A stretch of 64,000 nucleotides of DNA from Saccharopolyspora_C sp040643635 (GTDB lineage Bacteria > Actinomycetota > Actinomycetes > Mycobacteriales > Pseudonocardiaceae): contig NZ_JBEYUS010000001.1 of assembly GCF_040643635.1 (NCBI RefSeq), forward strand, positions 124,001 through 188,000. Reading direction: 5' to 3'. The stretch's first letter is position 1, and every line of letters begins with the position of its first letter. Positions 30,945 to 38,934 of this stretch are shown piece after piece. A program made the position numbers and the translations under genes. Under the pieces are notes generated by a model. That model was not told the DNA's origin and made no database searches. It was given only the letters and a program-made list of their open reading frames with translations.

Positions 30945-33575
30945 ATGATCGAGAGTCACCACACCCTCGATCCGGAGGCGACGCTGGACACCCCGCGTCC
31001 GCCGGTGCGGGCCGAGGTCGATCCGGCGCGTCGGCGGGTGTTCACCGCGTTCTCCGCGGTCACGCTCCTGGTCGGGCTGCTCGTGTCCGGTCTGACGTCC
31101 TCCGCGCTGGAGTTCCGCTACGACGCCAGCCTGCTCTACATCGGGCCGCTGCTGGCCATCGGCTTCCTCGTCGCGGAACAGCTCACCATCGACGTGGACG
31201 TGAAGCGCGTCGGCTGGACCATCTCCTTCACCGAGATCCCGCTGATCCTCGGTCTGCTGACCGCGCCGTTCGAAGTGGTGCTCGCGGCCAACCTGCTCGC
31301 CGGGCTCGGCGCCCAGGTCGGGCGGCGCGCCGCCACGCACGTCGTCTACAACGCGGGCGTGCTCTGCTTGGAGATCGCGGTGCCGTTCGCGATCGCCACC
31401 GCCGTGCAGCGCGCCCTGCCGCAGACCGCCCCGGACTGGTTCGGCCCGGTCGTCGGCACCCTGACCTCCCCGCTGATCAGCTGCGCCTTCGCGCTCGCCG
31501 CGCTGCACGTGCTCGGCGGTGCGATGCGGGTCAGCGCCGCCGGGAGGTTGTCCGTGCGCACCCTCGCCGTCGGGCTGCTCAACACCTCCGTCGGGCTGAT
31601 CGGCTACGAGGTGGCGAAGAGCACCCGCTGGGGCTGGCTGCTGGTGGCGCTCGTCGCGGTCGCCGTCATCGGTCTCTACCGCGCGTACTCCGGCCTGCTG
31701 CGGGAGCAGCGCGACCTGGAGGCGCTCAGCGACGTGAGCCTCAGCGTCGCCCGGTCCGGCCAGGCCGCGGTGCGCAACCCCTCCGAGCCGGAGGACAACA
31801 CCACCTCGGTCACCGAGTGGGAACCGGTCGCCGAACGCATCCGGGAACAGCTCAACGCCACCCGCGTGGTGCTGCGCCTGCGGCTGGACCCGCGCGGCGA
31901 GGTGAGCACCCTCGTCGCAGGTGAACCGCTCCCCGAAGCCGCCCGGATCGCCGGGCCGCAGGCGTTGCGCGACGACCCGCTGCTGCAGCTCCCGGGCAGT
32001 CACGTCCGGTCCTTCCGCACCCTCGAAGCACCCGACGAGGTGCGCCGCGCGCTGCGGATGCGCGGCGCCTACGAATCGCTGGTAGTGCCGCTGCGCGGGG
32101 CGAACCAGCTGCTCGGCGCGGTGGAGGCGCACGACCGGGTCAGCCGGTGGCGTGGCTTCGGTCGCGCCGACGTGCGGCTGCTGCACACCCTCGCCAGCCA
32201 CCTGGCCACCGCCATGGACAACCGGCGGCTGCTGGCGCGGCTGCGGCACGACGCCTACCACGACCTGCTCACCGGCCTGCTGAACCGCGCGGGCTTCCGC
32301 GAGATGGCGGCGGAGGAGCTGCGCGCCGGGCGGACCGCGGTGGTGGTGCGGGTGGACCTGGACCTGCTGACCACGGTCAGCGAAGCCCTCGGCTACACGT
32401 GGGGCGACCGGATCGTCGTCGCCGCCGGGCAGCGGATGCTCGGCGAGCTCGGCCCGGAAGTACCGCTGGCCCGGCTGGAGGCCAACTCGTTCTCGGTACT
32501 GCTCATCGACCACACCGAGGAGCAGGCCCACGAGGTCGGCACCCGGCTCTGCGAGGTGATCGGCGAGTCCTACCCGCTGGACCGGCTCGTCGTGGAGGCG
32601 GGCGGTGTCGCCGGGTACTCCTCGTCCGCCCCGGCCGACGCGGACGCCGAGAACGACATCGACACGCTGCTGCAGCACGCCGACGTGGCGGTGCGCGCCG
32701 CGCGCAACGCCAAGGACGTGGTCCGGGGCTACGCCCCGGCGATGGGCCAGGTGTTCCTGCGCCGCTTCCAGCTGGTCACCCAGTTCCGGCAGGCGCTGGA
32801 CACCGGCCAGGTCGAAGTGCACTACCAGCCGAAGGTCGCGCTGCCCGGCAGGCAGGTCGTCGGCGCCGAAGCGCTGGTGCGCTGGTGGCACCCCGAGTAC
32901 GGCCGGCTCGACCCGGACGAGTTCGTGCCCGTCGTCGAAGCCACCGGCCTGGTCGACGCGCTGACGTCCTTCGTGATGGAGCGCGCGCTGATCAAGGTGC
33001 GGGAGTGGATGGACCGGGATCTGCGGATGTCGGTCGCGGTGAACCTGTCGGTGCGCAACCTCAACGACGAGTCCTTCCCGGACCGGGTGGCGGAGGCGCT
33101 GCGCCGCCACGACGTGCCGCCGGAGCTGCTCACCTTCGAGCTCACCGAGTCCTCGGTGATGGAGGAACCGGAGCGCTCCATGCCGGTGCTGCGGCGGCTG
33201 CACGCGCTCGGCGTGGTGCTGGCCGTGGACGACTTCGGTACCGGGTACTCCTCGCTGGCGTACCTGCGGACGCTGCCCGTCGACGAGGTGAAGATCGACA
33301 AGAGCTTCGTGCTCGGCATGGGCACCGACCTCAGCGACATGGCCGTGGTGCGCACCATCGTGGAGCTCGGGCACTCGCTGGACCTGGTCGTGGTCGCCGA
33401 GGGCGTGGAGGACGACGCGGCCCGGGACCAGCTCGTCGGGATGCGCTGCGACATCGCGCAGGGCTACCTGATCTCGCGGCCGCTGCCGGAGGACCGGCTG
33501 GAGGCCTGGCTGCAGGCGCGGACCGTGAAGGCCCGCGGCGCCAAGTCCGAGACGGTGCTCACACTCGTGCACTGA
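30945..33575 (+). CDS. Membrane-bound GGDEF(degenerate)-EAL protein, probable c-di-GMP phosphodiesterase
   Basis: An 876-residue signalling protein. Residues ~25-245 contain about seven hydrophobic segments (sensor/anchor). A GAF-like region (~285-430) follows, then a GGDEF domain (~445-600) that starts DLLTGLLNRAGF but has EANSF (512-516) in place of GGDEF, so it should not synthesise c-di-GMP. The C-terminal EAL domain (~620-870) keeps its key motifs: EALVRW with Glu642, NLSVRNL, FELTESSVME, VDDFGTGYSS, KIDKSFVLG, VAEGVED and QGY. It should hydrolyse c-di-GMP to pGpG, perhaps with the GGDEF relic as a GTP-binding regulatory module. ATG 30945 follows AGGAGGAGGG. It stands alone before the tRNA cluster. 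Confidence 0.9.
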   Translation: MIESHHTLDPEATLDTPRPPVRAEVDPARRRVFTAFSAVTLLVGLLVSGLTSSALEFRYDASLLYIGPLLAIGFLVAEQLTIDVDVKRVGWTISFTEIPLILGLLTAPFEVVLAANLLAGLGAQVGRRAATHVVYNAGVLCLEIAVPFAIATAVQRALPQTAPDWFGPVVGTLTSPLISCAFALAALHVLGGAMRVSAAGRLSVRTLAVGLLNTSVGLIGYEVAKSTRWGWLLVALVAVAVIGLYRAYSGLLREQRDLEALSDVSLSVARSGQAAVRNPSEPEDNTTSVTEWEPVAERIREQLNATRVVLRLRLDPRGEVSTLVAGEPLPEAARIAGPQALRDDPLLQLPGSHVRSFRTLEAPDEVRRALRMRGAYESLVVPLRGANQLLGAVEAHDRVSRWRGFGRADVRLLHTLASHLATAMDNRRLLARLRHDAYHDLLTGLLNRAGFREMAAEELRAGRTAVVVRVDLDLLTTVSEALGYTWGDRIVVAAGQRMLGELGPEVPLARLEANSFSVLLIDHTEEQAHEVGTRLCEVIGESYPLDRLVVEAGGVAGYSSSAPADADAENDIDTLLQHADVAVRAARNAKDVVRGYAPAMGQVFLRRFQLVTQFRQALDTGQVEVHYQPKVALPGRQVVGAEALVRWWHPEYGRLDPDEFVPVVEATGLVDALTSFVMERALIKVREWMDRDLRMSVAVNLSVRNLNDESFPDRVAEALRRHDVPPELLTFELTESSVMEEPERSMPVLRRLHALGVVLAVDDFGTGYSSLAYLRTLPVDEVKIDKSFVLGMGTDLSDMAVVRTIVELGHSLDLVVVAEGVEDDAARDQLVGMRCDIAQGYLISRPLPEDRLEAWLQARTVKARGAKSETVLTLVH

Positions 33576-33708
33576 TCGTCCGCAGCGCGCGGATTCCGGC
33601 TCCTGCGGCGAAGAAGTGGTCGCTGAGCTGGGAATACCTCGAAAGGGGACCCCCGTCGCAAGGCCGGTTCGGCGGGTGTGTAAAGTTCTAATCGCTCCGC
33701 AAGGACAT

Positions 33709-33781
33709 GCCCCAATAGCTCAGTCGGCAGAGCGTCTCCATGGTAAGGAGAAGGTCTACGGTTCGATTCCGTATTGGGGCT
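33709..33781 (+). tRNA. tRNA-Thr (GGT)
   Basis: A 73-nt tRNA: acceptor GCCCCAA with TTGGGGC (33774-33780), discriminator T. Anticodon stem TCTCC/GGAGA with anticodon GGT at 33742-33744, T-arm TACGGTTCGATTCCGTA. CCA is not encoded. Confidence 0.97.
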
Positions 33782-33869
33782 CGGAAAACAGTCGCGGTGC
33801 TCGGGTATCTGGGTGCTGCGGCTGTTTTGCATGAGGTAACCTCGGTGAAGAACCTGTCAGGTTGTCCTC

Positions 33870-33942
33870 GGCGGTGTAGCTCAGTCGGTAGAGCAAGCGG
33901 CTCATAATCGCTGTGTCGTCGGTTCAAGTCCGGCCACCGCTA
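33870..33942 (+). tRNA. tRNA-Met (CAT), elongator type
   Basis: Acceptor GGCGGTG pairs with CACCGCT (33935-33941) with a terminal G-T wobble. The anticodon CAT is at 33903-33905. The terminal base pair and the lack of three consecutive G-C pairs of initiator type argue for the elongator tRNA. Discriminator A 33942 is followed by an encoded CCA (33943-33945). Confidence 0.93.
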
Positions 33943-34012
33943 CCACTTCGGTTCGCCCACGCCTGTCGAGCGAGCCTCCTAGGACGCAGTACGAGAGAGG
34001 AAGGGCACCTCC

Positions 34013-34177
34013 GTGGCAGCCACCGACGTTCGCCCCAAGATCACCTTGGCCTGCGAGGAGTGCAAGAACCGCAACTACATCACCAACAAGAACCGGCGCA
34101 ACGACCCGGACCGCTTGGCGATGAAGAAGTTCTGCTCCCACTGCGGTACGCACCGCACCCACAAGGAGACTCGCTGA
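34013..34177 (+). CDS. rpmG: Ribosomal protein bL33
   Basis: A 54-residue protein starting MAATDVRPKITLACEECK and ending CSHCGTHRTHKETR. It is the zinc-binding (C+) form of bL33: two CxxC pairs (CEEC and CSHC) are visible. GTG 34013 follows GAGAGGAAGGG. It opens the group rpmG-hadA-hadB seen at the same place in mycobacteria, directly after tRNA-Thr and tRNA-Met. Confidence 0.95.
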   Translation: MAATDVRPKITLACEECKNRNYITNKNRRNDPDRLAMKKFCSHCGTHRTHKETR

Positions 34178-34271
34178 CCACAGCGCTCCCGACGGACTCG
34201 GAGAACCCGCCCGGCCTGCTGGCCGCGGCGGGTTCTTCGCGTCTGGTGCCGATGTCCGCCGGCGCGGTCGG

Positions 34272-34277
34272 TAGCCT
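34272..34277 (+). promoter_or_regulatory. Candidate -10 of hadA (leaderless)
   Basis: TAGCCT ends 6 nt before GTG 34284, and no Shine-Dalgarno sequence precedes that codon. Confidence 0.4.
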
Positions 34278-34283
34278 GCGCTG

Positions 34284-34748
34284 GTGCCGCTAGACCAGTC
34301 ATTCATCGGACGTGAATACCCGCCCACGGAGCCCTACGAGGTCGGCCGGGAGAAGATCCGCGAGTTCGCCGACGCGATCAAGGACTCCTCCCCGCTGCAC
34401 CGCGACGCGGCGGCCGCGCAGGCCGCCGGGCATCCGGACGTGATCGCCCCGCCGACGTTCGCGGTGATCCTCTCGATGCGCGCGCACGACGCGGTGGTGG
34501 CCGACTCGGCGCTCGGGCTGGACTACAGCAAGGTCGTGCACGGCAACCAGCGCTTCACCCACCACCGCCCGATCCGGGCCGGGGACGTGCTGCGCACCTC
34601 GGTGGTCGTGGACGACATCAAGGCCCGCGCGGGCAACGACTTCCTCACGGTGCGCGCCGAGATCGCCACCGCGGACGGCGAGCCGGTGTGCACCGCGATC
34701 TCCACGCTAGTGGCGCGCGGCACGGCAGAACAGGGGGAGCAGGCATGA
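34284..34748 (+). CDS. hadA: HadA-type (MaoC/FAS1-like N-terminal) dehydratase subunit
   Basis: A 154-residue hot-dog-fold protein (UPF0336/HadA family): PLDQSFIGREYPPTEPYEVG start, FADAIKDSSPLHRD, and HGNQRFTHHRPIRAGDVL. In mycobacteria HadA is the substrate-binding, non-catalytic partner of HadB in the FAS-II 3-hydroxyacyl-ACP dehydratase used for mycolic acids. It overlaps hadB by ATGA. There is no hadC. Its substrate in this organism is uncertain, because Pseudonocardiaceae are not mycolate producers. Confidence 0.88.
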   Translation: MPLDQSFIGREYPPTEPYEVGREKIREFADAIKDSSPLHRDAAAAQAAGHPDVIAPPTFAVILSMRAHDAVVADSALGLDYSKVVHGNQRFTHHRPIRAGDVLRTSVVVDDIKARAGNDFLTVRAEIATADGEPVCTAISTLVARGTAEQGEQA

Positions 34749-35170
34749 CGGTGCGGCTGTCCGAGCTGTCCAAGGGCGACGAGCTGCCCGCGCTGAGCGT
34801 CGCGGTGACCCGCGAGGACCTGGTGCGGTACGCGGGGGCGTCCGGGGACTTCAACCGGATCCACTGGAACGAGCGGTTCGCCACCGAGGTCGGGCTGCCC
34901 GACGTGATCGCGCACGGCATGTTCACGATGGCGCTGGCCGGTCGGCTGGTGTCCGAGTGGACCGGCGATCCGGCGGCCATCGTGGACTGCTCGGTGCGGT
35001 TCACCCGGCCCGTGGTGGTCCCGGACGACGGGGTCGGGGCGCGGGTGGAGCTGAGCGGCAAGGTGTCCGCGGTGAACGAGGACGGCACCGCGAAGGTGCT
35101 CATCACGGCCCGCAGCGACGACCAGTCGGTCCTCGGCGGCGCCAACGCCGTCGTGCGGTTGCCGGAATAG
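34745..35170 (+). CDS. hadB: HadB-type (MaoC) 3-hydroxyacyl dehydratase
   Basis: A 141-residue single hot-dog MaoC-like protein with the hydratase-2 signature: YAGASGDFNRIHWNERFA (catalytic Asp and His in DFNRIH) followed by GLPDVIAHGMFTMALAGRLV. It should be the catalytic half of the HadAB heterodimer that dehydrates 3-hydroxyacyl-ACP or -CoA. ATG 34745 overlaps the hadA stop; AGGGGGAGCAGG lies just upstream. It is convergent with aspC. Confidence 0.9.
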   Translation: MTVRLSELSKGDELPALSVAVTREDLVRYAGASGDFNRIHWNERFATEVGLPDVIAHGMFTMALAGRLVSEWTGDPAAIVDCSVRFTRPVVVPDDGVGARVELSGKVSAVNEDGTAKVLITARSDDQSVLGGANAVVRLPE

Positions 35171-35292
35171 CGGCTGATCGGCTCCGGGCGGTGCTGCGAG
35201 CGCGGCCCGGTGGTCTTGGGAGGATCTTGGCCCACGCGGGGCCCTGGGGGCGGCTCAGCCCTCGTGGCGGGCCCCGCGCGGAGCTCGGCCCA

Positions 35293-35318
35293 CCGGGGCG
35301 GTCGGGTGACCGCCCCGG
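35293..35318. terminator. Hairpin between convergent hadB and aspC
   Basis: A perfect 11-bp stem, CCGGGGCGGTC (35293-35303) with 35308-35318, and a GGGT loop. It is GC-only with no T-run and lies just after the aspC stop, so it could end transcripts from both directions. Confidence 0.5.
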
Positions 35319-35330
35319 GAACGGCCTAGT

Positions 35331-36569
35331 TCACTTCGCCTCGCCGAGCAGATCGGCGACGCGCTGCACACCGGCCACGAGGTCCTCGTCGCCGAGCGCG
35401 TAGGAGAGCCGGAAGTAGCCGGGGGTGCCGAAGGCCTCACCGGGCACCACGGCGACCTCGGCCTGCTCCAGCACGAGCTCGGCGAGCTCCGCGCTGGTCT
35501 TCGGCCGCACGCCGCGGATCTCCTTGCCCAGCAGTTCCTGCACCGACGGGTACGCGTAGAACGCGCCCTCCGGCTCCGGGCAGGTCACGCCCGGGATCGC
35601 CGAGAGCATCTCGACGATGGTGCGGCGGCGCCGGTCGAACGCGGCGCGCATGTCGGCGACCGCGTCCAGCGACCCGGTCACCGCCGCCAGCGCGGCCCGC
35701 TGCGACACGTTCGCCACGTTCGACGACAGGTGCGACTGCAGGTTCGCGGCGGCCTTGATCACATCCTTCGGCCCGATCATCCAGCCGACCCGCCAGCCGG
35801 TCATCGCGTAGGTCTTGGCGACGCCGTTGAGGATCACGCAGGTGTCGGCGAGCTCCGGGACCTGCGCGGCGATCGAGACGTGCTCGGCGTCGCCGTAGAC
35901 CAGGTGCTCGTAGATCTCGTCGGTGATGACCCAGACCCCGTTGCGCACGGCCCACTCGCCGATGGCGCGGACCTGCTCCGGCGGGTACACCGCGCCGGTC
36001 GGGTTGGACGGGGAGTTGAACAGCAGGACCTTGGTGCGCGAGGTGCGCGCGGCCTCCAGCTGCTCGACGCTCGCCAGGAACCCGGTGGTGTCGTCGGTGG
36101 GCACCACGACCGGCACGCCCCCGGCGAGCTCGATCGCCTCCGGGTAGGTCGTCCAGTACGGCGCGGGCAGCAGCACCTCGTCGCCCGGGTCGAGCAGCGT
36201 GGCGAACGCCTGGTAGACGGCTTGCTTGCCGCCGTTGGTGACCAGGACCTGGCTCGGGTCGACGGTCAGCCCGGAGTCGCGCAGGGTCTTCGCCGCGATC
36301 GCCTCCCGCAGCTCCGGCAGGCCCGCGGCGGGGCTGTACCGGTGGTTGCGCGGGTCGGCGCAGGCCGCGACGGCGGCGTCCACGATGGGCTGCGGGGTGG
36401 GGAAGTCGGGCTCGCCTGCGCCGAAGCCGATGACGGGCCGGCCGGCCGCCTTGAGCGCTTTCGCCTTCGAGTCGACCGCGAGCGTCGCGGACTCGCTGAT
36501 GCCGCCGACGCGGGCGGACACGCGCCGCTTCGAAGTGCCTGTCTCGGACTGGTCCACTGGTGCTGACAT
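35331..36569 (-). CDS. aspC: Aspartate aminotransferase (class I, PLP)
   Basis: A 412-residue class I/II aminotransferase of the Ib subgroup common in actinobacteria. The PLP-binding lysine lies in NGVAKTYAMTGWRVGW; the phosphate/ring contacts include NSPSNPTGAVYPPEQ and ITDEIYEHLVYG, and the substrate arginine in PGYFRLSYAL. It converts aspartate and 2-oxoglutarate to oxaloacetate and glutamate. ATG 36569 gives the usual N-terminus after GAAGATGTTCCC; the frame is open further upstream across tRNA-Trp, which is not coding. Confidence 0.92.
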   Translation of the reverse strand: MSAPVDQSETGTSKRRVSARVGGISESATLAVDSKAKALKAAGRPVIGFGAGEPDFPTPQPIVDAAVAACADPRNHRYSPAAGLPELREAIAAKTLRDSGLTVDPSQVLVTNGGKQAVYQAFATLLDPGDEVLLPAPYWTTYPEAIELAGGVPVVVPTDDTTGFLASVEQLEAARTSRTKVLLFNSPSNPTGAVYPPEQVRAIGEWAVRNGVWVITDEIYEHLVYGDAEHVSIAAQVPELADTCVILNGVAKTYAMTGWRVGWMIGPKDVIKAAANLQSHLSSNVANVSQRAALAAVTGSLDAVADMRAAFDRRRRTIVEMLSAIPGVTCPEPEGAFYAYPSVQELLGKEIRGVRPKTSAELAELVLEQAEVAVVPGEAFGTPGYFRLSYALGDEDLVAGVQRVADLLGEAK

Positions 36570-36770
36570 GGGAACATCTTCGCAGAGCGCGAACCGGACC
36601 GGCACGCTCCCCGCCTCGGCGTTCGCCGTTATGGGACCGCCTGTGCGGGAGCTGCGGGGCGATCCCGTACACTTCCCGTCTTGGGATGCCGGTACACCCG
36701 CACCCGAACTCGGCGTCGGCCGGATTCGGGGCTGGCGTATGGTGTGTTCCGACGCGGCCGACGGTCGCGA

Positions 36771-36843
<73 letters not shown>

Positions 36844-36876
36844 CGTCGATGCACACGGTGAGCGGAGGAAGCAGGC

Positions 36877-37266
36877 GTGAGCGACGACCGCGAGCAGGGG
36901 CCGGACGAGCAGCATGATGCCGCTCAGCCCTCCAGCGCCGCCGCACGACGCGAGCGTCGCGCCTCCCGCGCTTCCGCCCGGCAGGGCGGTGCGGATGGGC
37001 CGGAATCCGGTGCTACCCGCACAACTGAGTCGAAGGGCCGGCCGACTCCGTCGCGAGACGGCAAGAAGGGCCGGGTCTCGCCGTTCCGCAAGGCGTGGCG
37101 CTTCGTGCGCGAGGTGGTCGCCGAGCTGCGCAAGGTCATCTGGCCGACACGCCGGGCGCTGATCACCTACACGCTGGTGGTGCTCGTGTTCGTCAGCATT
37201 CTGGTGGCGTTCGTCGCCGGCCTGGACGTGCTGTTCGCCAAGGGCGTGCTCTGGTTGTTCGGCTGA
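36877..37266 (+). CDS. secE: Preprotein translocase subunit SecE
   Basis: A 129-residue SecE of the short, single-helix type with an N-terminal disordered charged extension (~65 residues). The conserved amphipathic region FVREVVAELRKVIWPTR is followed by the transmembrane segment (~100-120). It clamps SecY in the translocon. GTG 36877 follows GGAGGA at about 36860. It precedes nusG, the near-universal arrangement. Confidence 0.95.
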   Translation: MSDDREQGPDEQHDAAQPSSAAARRERRASRASARQGGADGPESGATRTTESKGRPTPSRDGKKGRVSPFRKAWRFVREVVAELRKVIWPTRRALITYTLVVLVFVSILVAFVAGLDVLFAKGVLWLFG

Positions 37267-37272
37267 GCGCCA

Positions 37273-37296
37273 CGGCCCGCGGCGAACAGCGGGCCG
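37273..37296 (+). other. Hairpin in the secE-nusG spacer
   Basis: CGGCCCGC (37273-37280) pairs with GCGGGCCG (37289-37296) across an 8-nt loop, with no T-run. It may slow RNA decay or partly terminate between secE and nusG. Confidence 0.4.
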
Positions 37297-37348
37297 CTGT
37301 CGCGCCATCGACCCGGCGCATAACGCACGAGAGGAAGCGAGAGCCACT

Positions 37349-38257
37349 GTGACCTCAGGAGACGGGACCTCCCACGAGGACCAGGAGTTGACCGGCCGGA
37401 CCGGTGCGCCGGCCGAGGCCGAGGTGTCGGCGGTGGCCGACGACGTCGACTCCGCTCGCGGCGCCGACTCCGGCGAGGACACCGGTTCGACCACCGGCGC
37501 CGACGAGGAGAACTCGGCGGACGACGCGGTGACCGACGAAGCGGCCGAGTCCGCGGCGTCCACCGAGGACGACGCCGAAGCCGCAGCCGACGAAGCCGAC
37601 GCCGCAGCCGACGACGCTGAAGAAGCCGAAGAAGAGGCCGAGGTCGACCCGGTCGAGGAGCTGCGCGCCGCGCTGCGCCGCGCTCCGGGCGAGTGGTACG
37701 TCGTGCACTCGTACGCCGGCTACGAGAACAAGGTCAAGACCAACCTGGAGACCCGCGCCCAGACGCTGGACGTCGAGGACTTCATCTTCCAGGTCGAGGT
37801 GCCCACCGAAGAGGTCACCGAGATCAAGAACGGCCAGCGCAAGCTGGTGCAGCGCAAGGTGCTGCCCGGCTACATCCTGGTTCGCATGGAGCTCAACGAC
37901 GCCTCGTGGAGCGCGGTCCGCAACACCCCGGGCGTCACCGGGTTCATCGGTGCGACCTCGCAGCCCTCGCCGCTGAGCATCAACGACGTGCTGAAGTTCC
38001 TCGCGCCGCAGGCGGAGAAGGAAGCGAAGCCGGAGCAGGGCAAGAAGTCCGCCCAGCCCGCCGCGTCCGCGAAGCCCTCGGTCGAGGTCGACTTCGAGGT
38101 CGGCGAGTCGATCACCGTCATGGACGGTCCGTTCGCCACGCTGCCCGCGACGATCAGCGAGGTCAACGCCGACAACCAGAAGCTCAAGGTGCTGGTGTCG
38201 ATCTTCGGCCGGGAGACTCCGGTCGAGCTGTCGTTCAACCAGGTTTCCAAGATCTGA
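37349..38257 (+). CDS. nusG: Transcription elongation/antitermination factor NusG
   Basis: A 302-residue NusG. The NGN domain occupies ~115-215 (GEWYVVHSYAGYENKVKTNL ... KVLPGYILVRM) and the KOW domain the last ~55 residues (VGESITVMDGPFATLPATI). It is longer than E. coli NusG (181 residues) because of an N-terminal extension of about 110 residues made almost only of Asp, Glu, Ala, Ser and Thr, and a lysine/alanine-rich linker between domains. GTG 37349 follows GAGAGGAAGCGAGAG. Acidic extensions are common in actinobacterial NusG but this one is long. Confidence 0.95.
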   Translation: MTSGDGTSHEDQELTGRTGAPAEAEVSAVADDVDSARGADSGEDTGSTTGADEENSADDAVTDEAAESAASTEDDAEAAADEADAAADDAEEAEEEAEVDPVEELRAALRRAPGEWYVVHSYAGYENKVKTNLETRAQTLDVEDFIFQVEVPTEEVTEIKNGQRKLVQRKVLPGYILVRMELNDASWSAVRNTPGVTGFIGATSQPSPLSINDVLKFLAPQAEKEAKPEQGKKSAQPAASAKPSVEVDFEVGESITVMDGPFATLPATISEVNADNQKLKVLVSIFGRETPVELSFNQVSKI

Positions 38258-38305
38258 CCGGTTCCCCGGAAGCCCGGCGACGGGCCGACGAGGGGATTCC
38301 GGCGG

Positions 38306-38336
38306 CCGCGGCAGGCTCTGGCAGGACCTGCCGCGG
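38306..38336 (+). promoter_or_regulatory. Candidate rplK leader hairpin
   Basis: A perfect 10-bp stem, CCGCGGCAGG (38306-38315) with 38327-38336, in the 170-nt nusG-rplK spacer. Ribosomal protein L1 represses rplK-rplA translation in other bacteria by binding the rplK leader; this hairpin could be part of that site, but I cannot confirm the L1-binding bulge. Confidence 0.3.
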
Positions 38337-38427
38337 GAACGGGCGACGCCACCGTCGTGGTCCCCGCCCGTGCCCGGCCCGTCCTCGGGTCGGGCGAACG
38401 GACACCGAAGACACTAGGAAGCTAGAG

Positions 38428-38862
38428 ATGCCGCCCAAGAAGAAGAAGCTCGCAGCGATCATCAAGCTGCAAATCTCGGCAGGCCAGGCGAACCCGGCTC
38501 CGCCCGTCGGCCCCGCGCTGGGCCAGCACGGCGTGAACATCATGGAGTTCTGCAAGGCCTACAACGCCGCCACGGAGAGCCAGCGCGGCGACGTGGTGCC
38601 GGTCGAGATCTCCGTGTTCGAAGACCGCTCCTTCACCTTCAACCTGAAGACCCCGCCGGCGGCGAAGCTGCTGCTGAAGGCCGCGGGTGTGCAGAAGGGC
38701 AGCGGCGAGCCGCACAAGTCCAAGGTCGGCAAGGTCACCGCGGACCAGGTCCGCGAGATCGCGCAGACCAAGATGGTCGACCTCAACGCCAAGGACCTCG
38801 ACCAGGCCTCGAAGATCATCGCCGGCACCGCCCGGTCGATGGGTCTGACCGTCGAAGGCTGA
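38428..38862 (+). CDS. rplK: Ribosomal protein uL11
   Basis: A 144-residue uL11, standard length. It starts MPPKKKKLAAIIKLQISAGQ and carries NPAPPVGPALGQHGVNIMEF and the C-terminal rRNA-binding domain (SKVGKVTADQVREIAQTKM). It binds the GTPase-associated centre and is the site affected by thiostrepton-type antibiotics. It is the first gene of the rplK-rplA pair. Confidence 0.97.
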   Translation: MPPKKKKLAAIIKLQISAGQANPAPPVGPALGQHGVNIMEFCKAYNAATESQRGDVVPVEISVFEDRSFTFNLKTPPAAKLLLKAAGVQKGSGEPHKSKVGKVTADQVREIAQTKMVDLNAKDLDQASKIIAGTARSMGLTVEG

Positions 38863-38934
38863 CGAACCGGCACGTGTGGGAGGGCTCGCGCAGCCCTACG
38901 CGACCACGACTGATCCACCTTTTAAGGACAGAGA

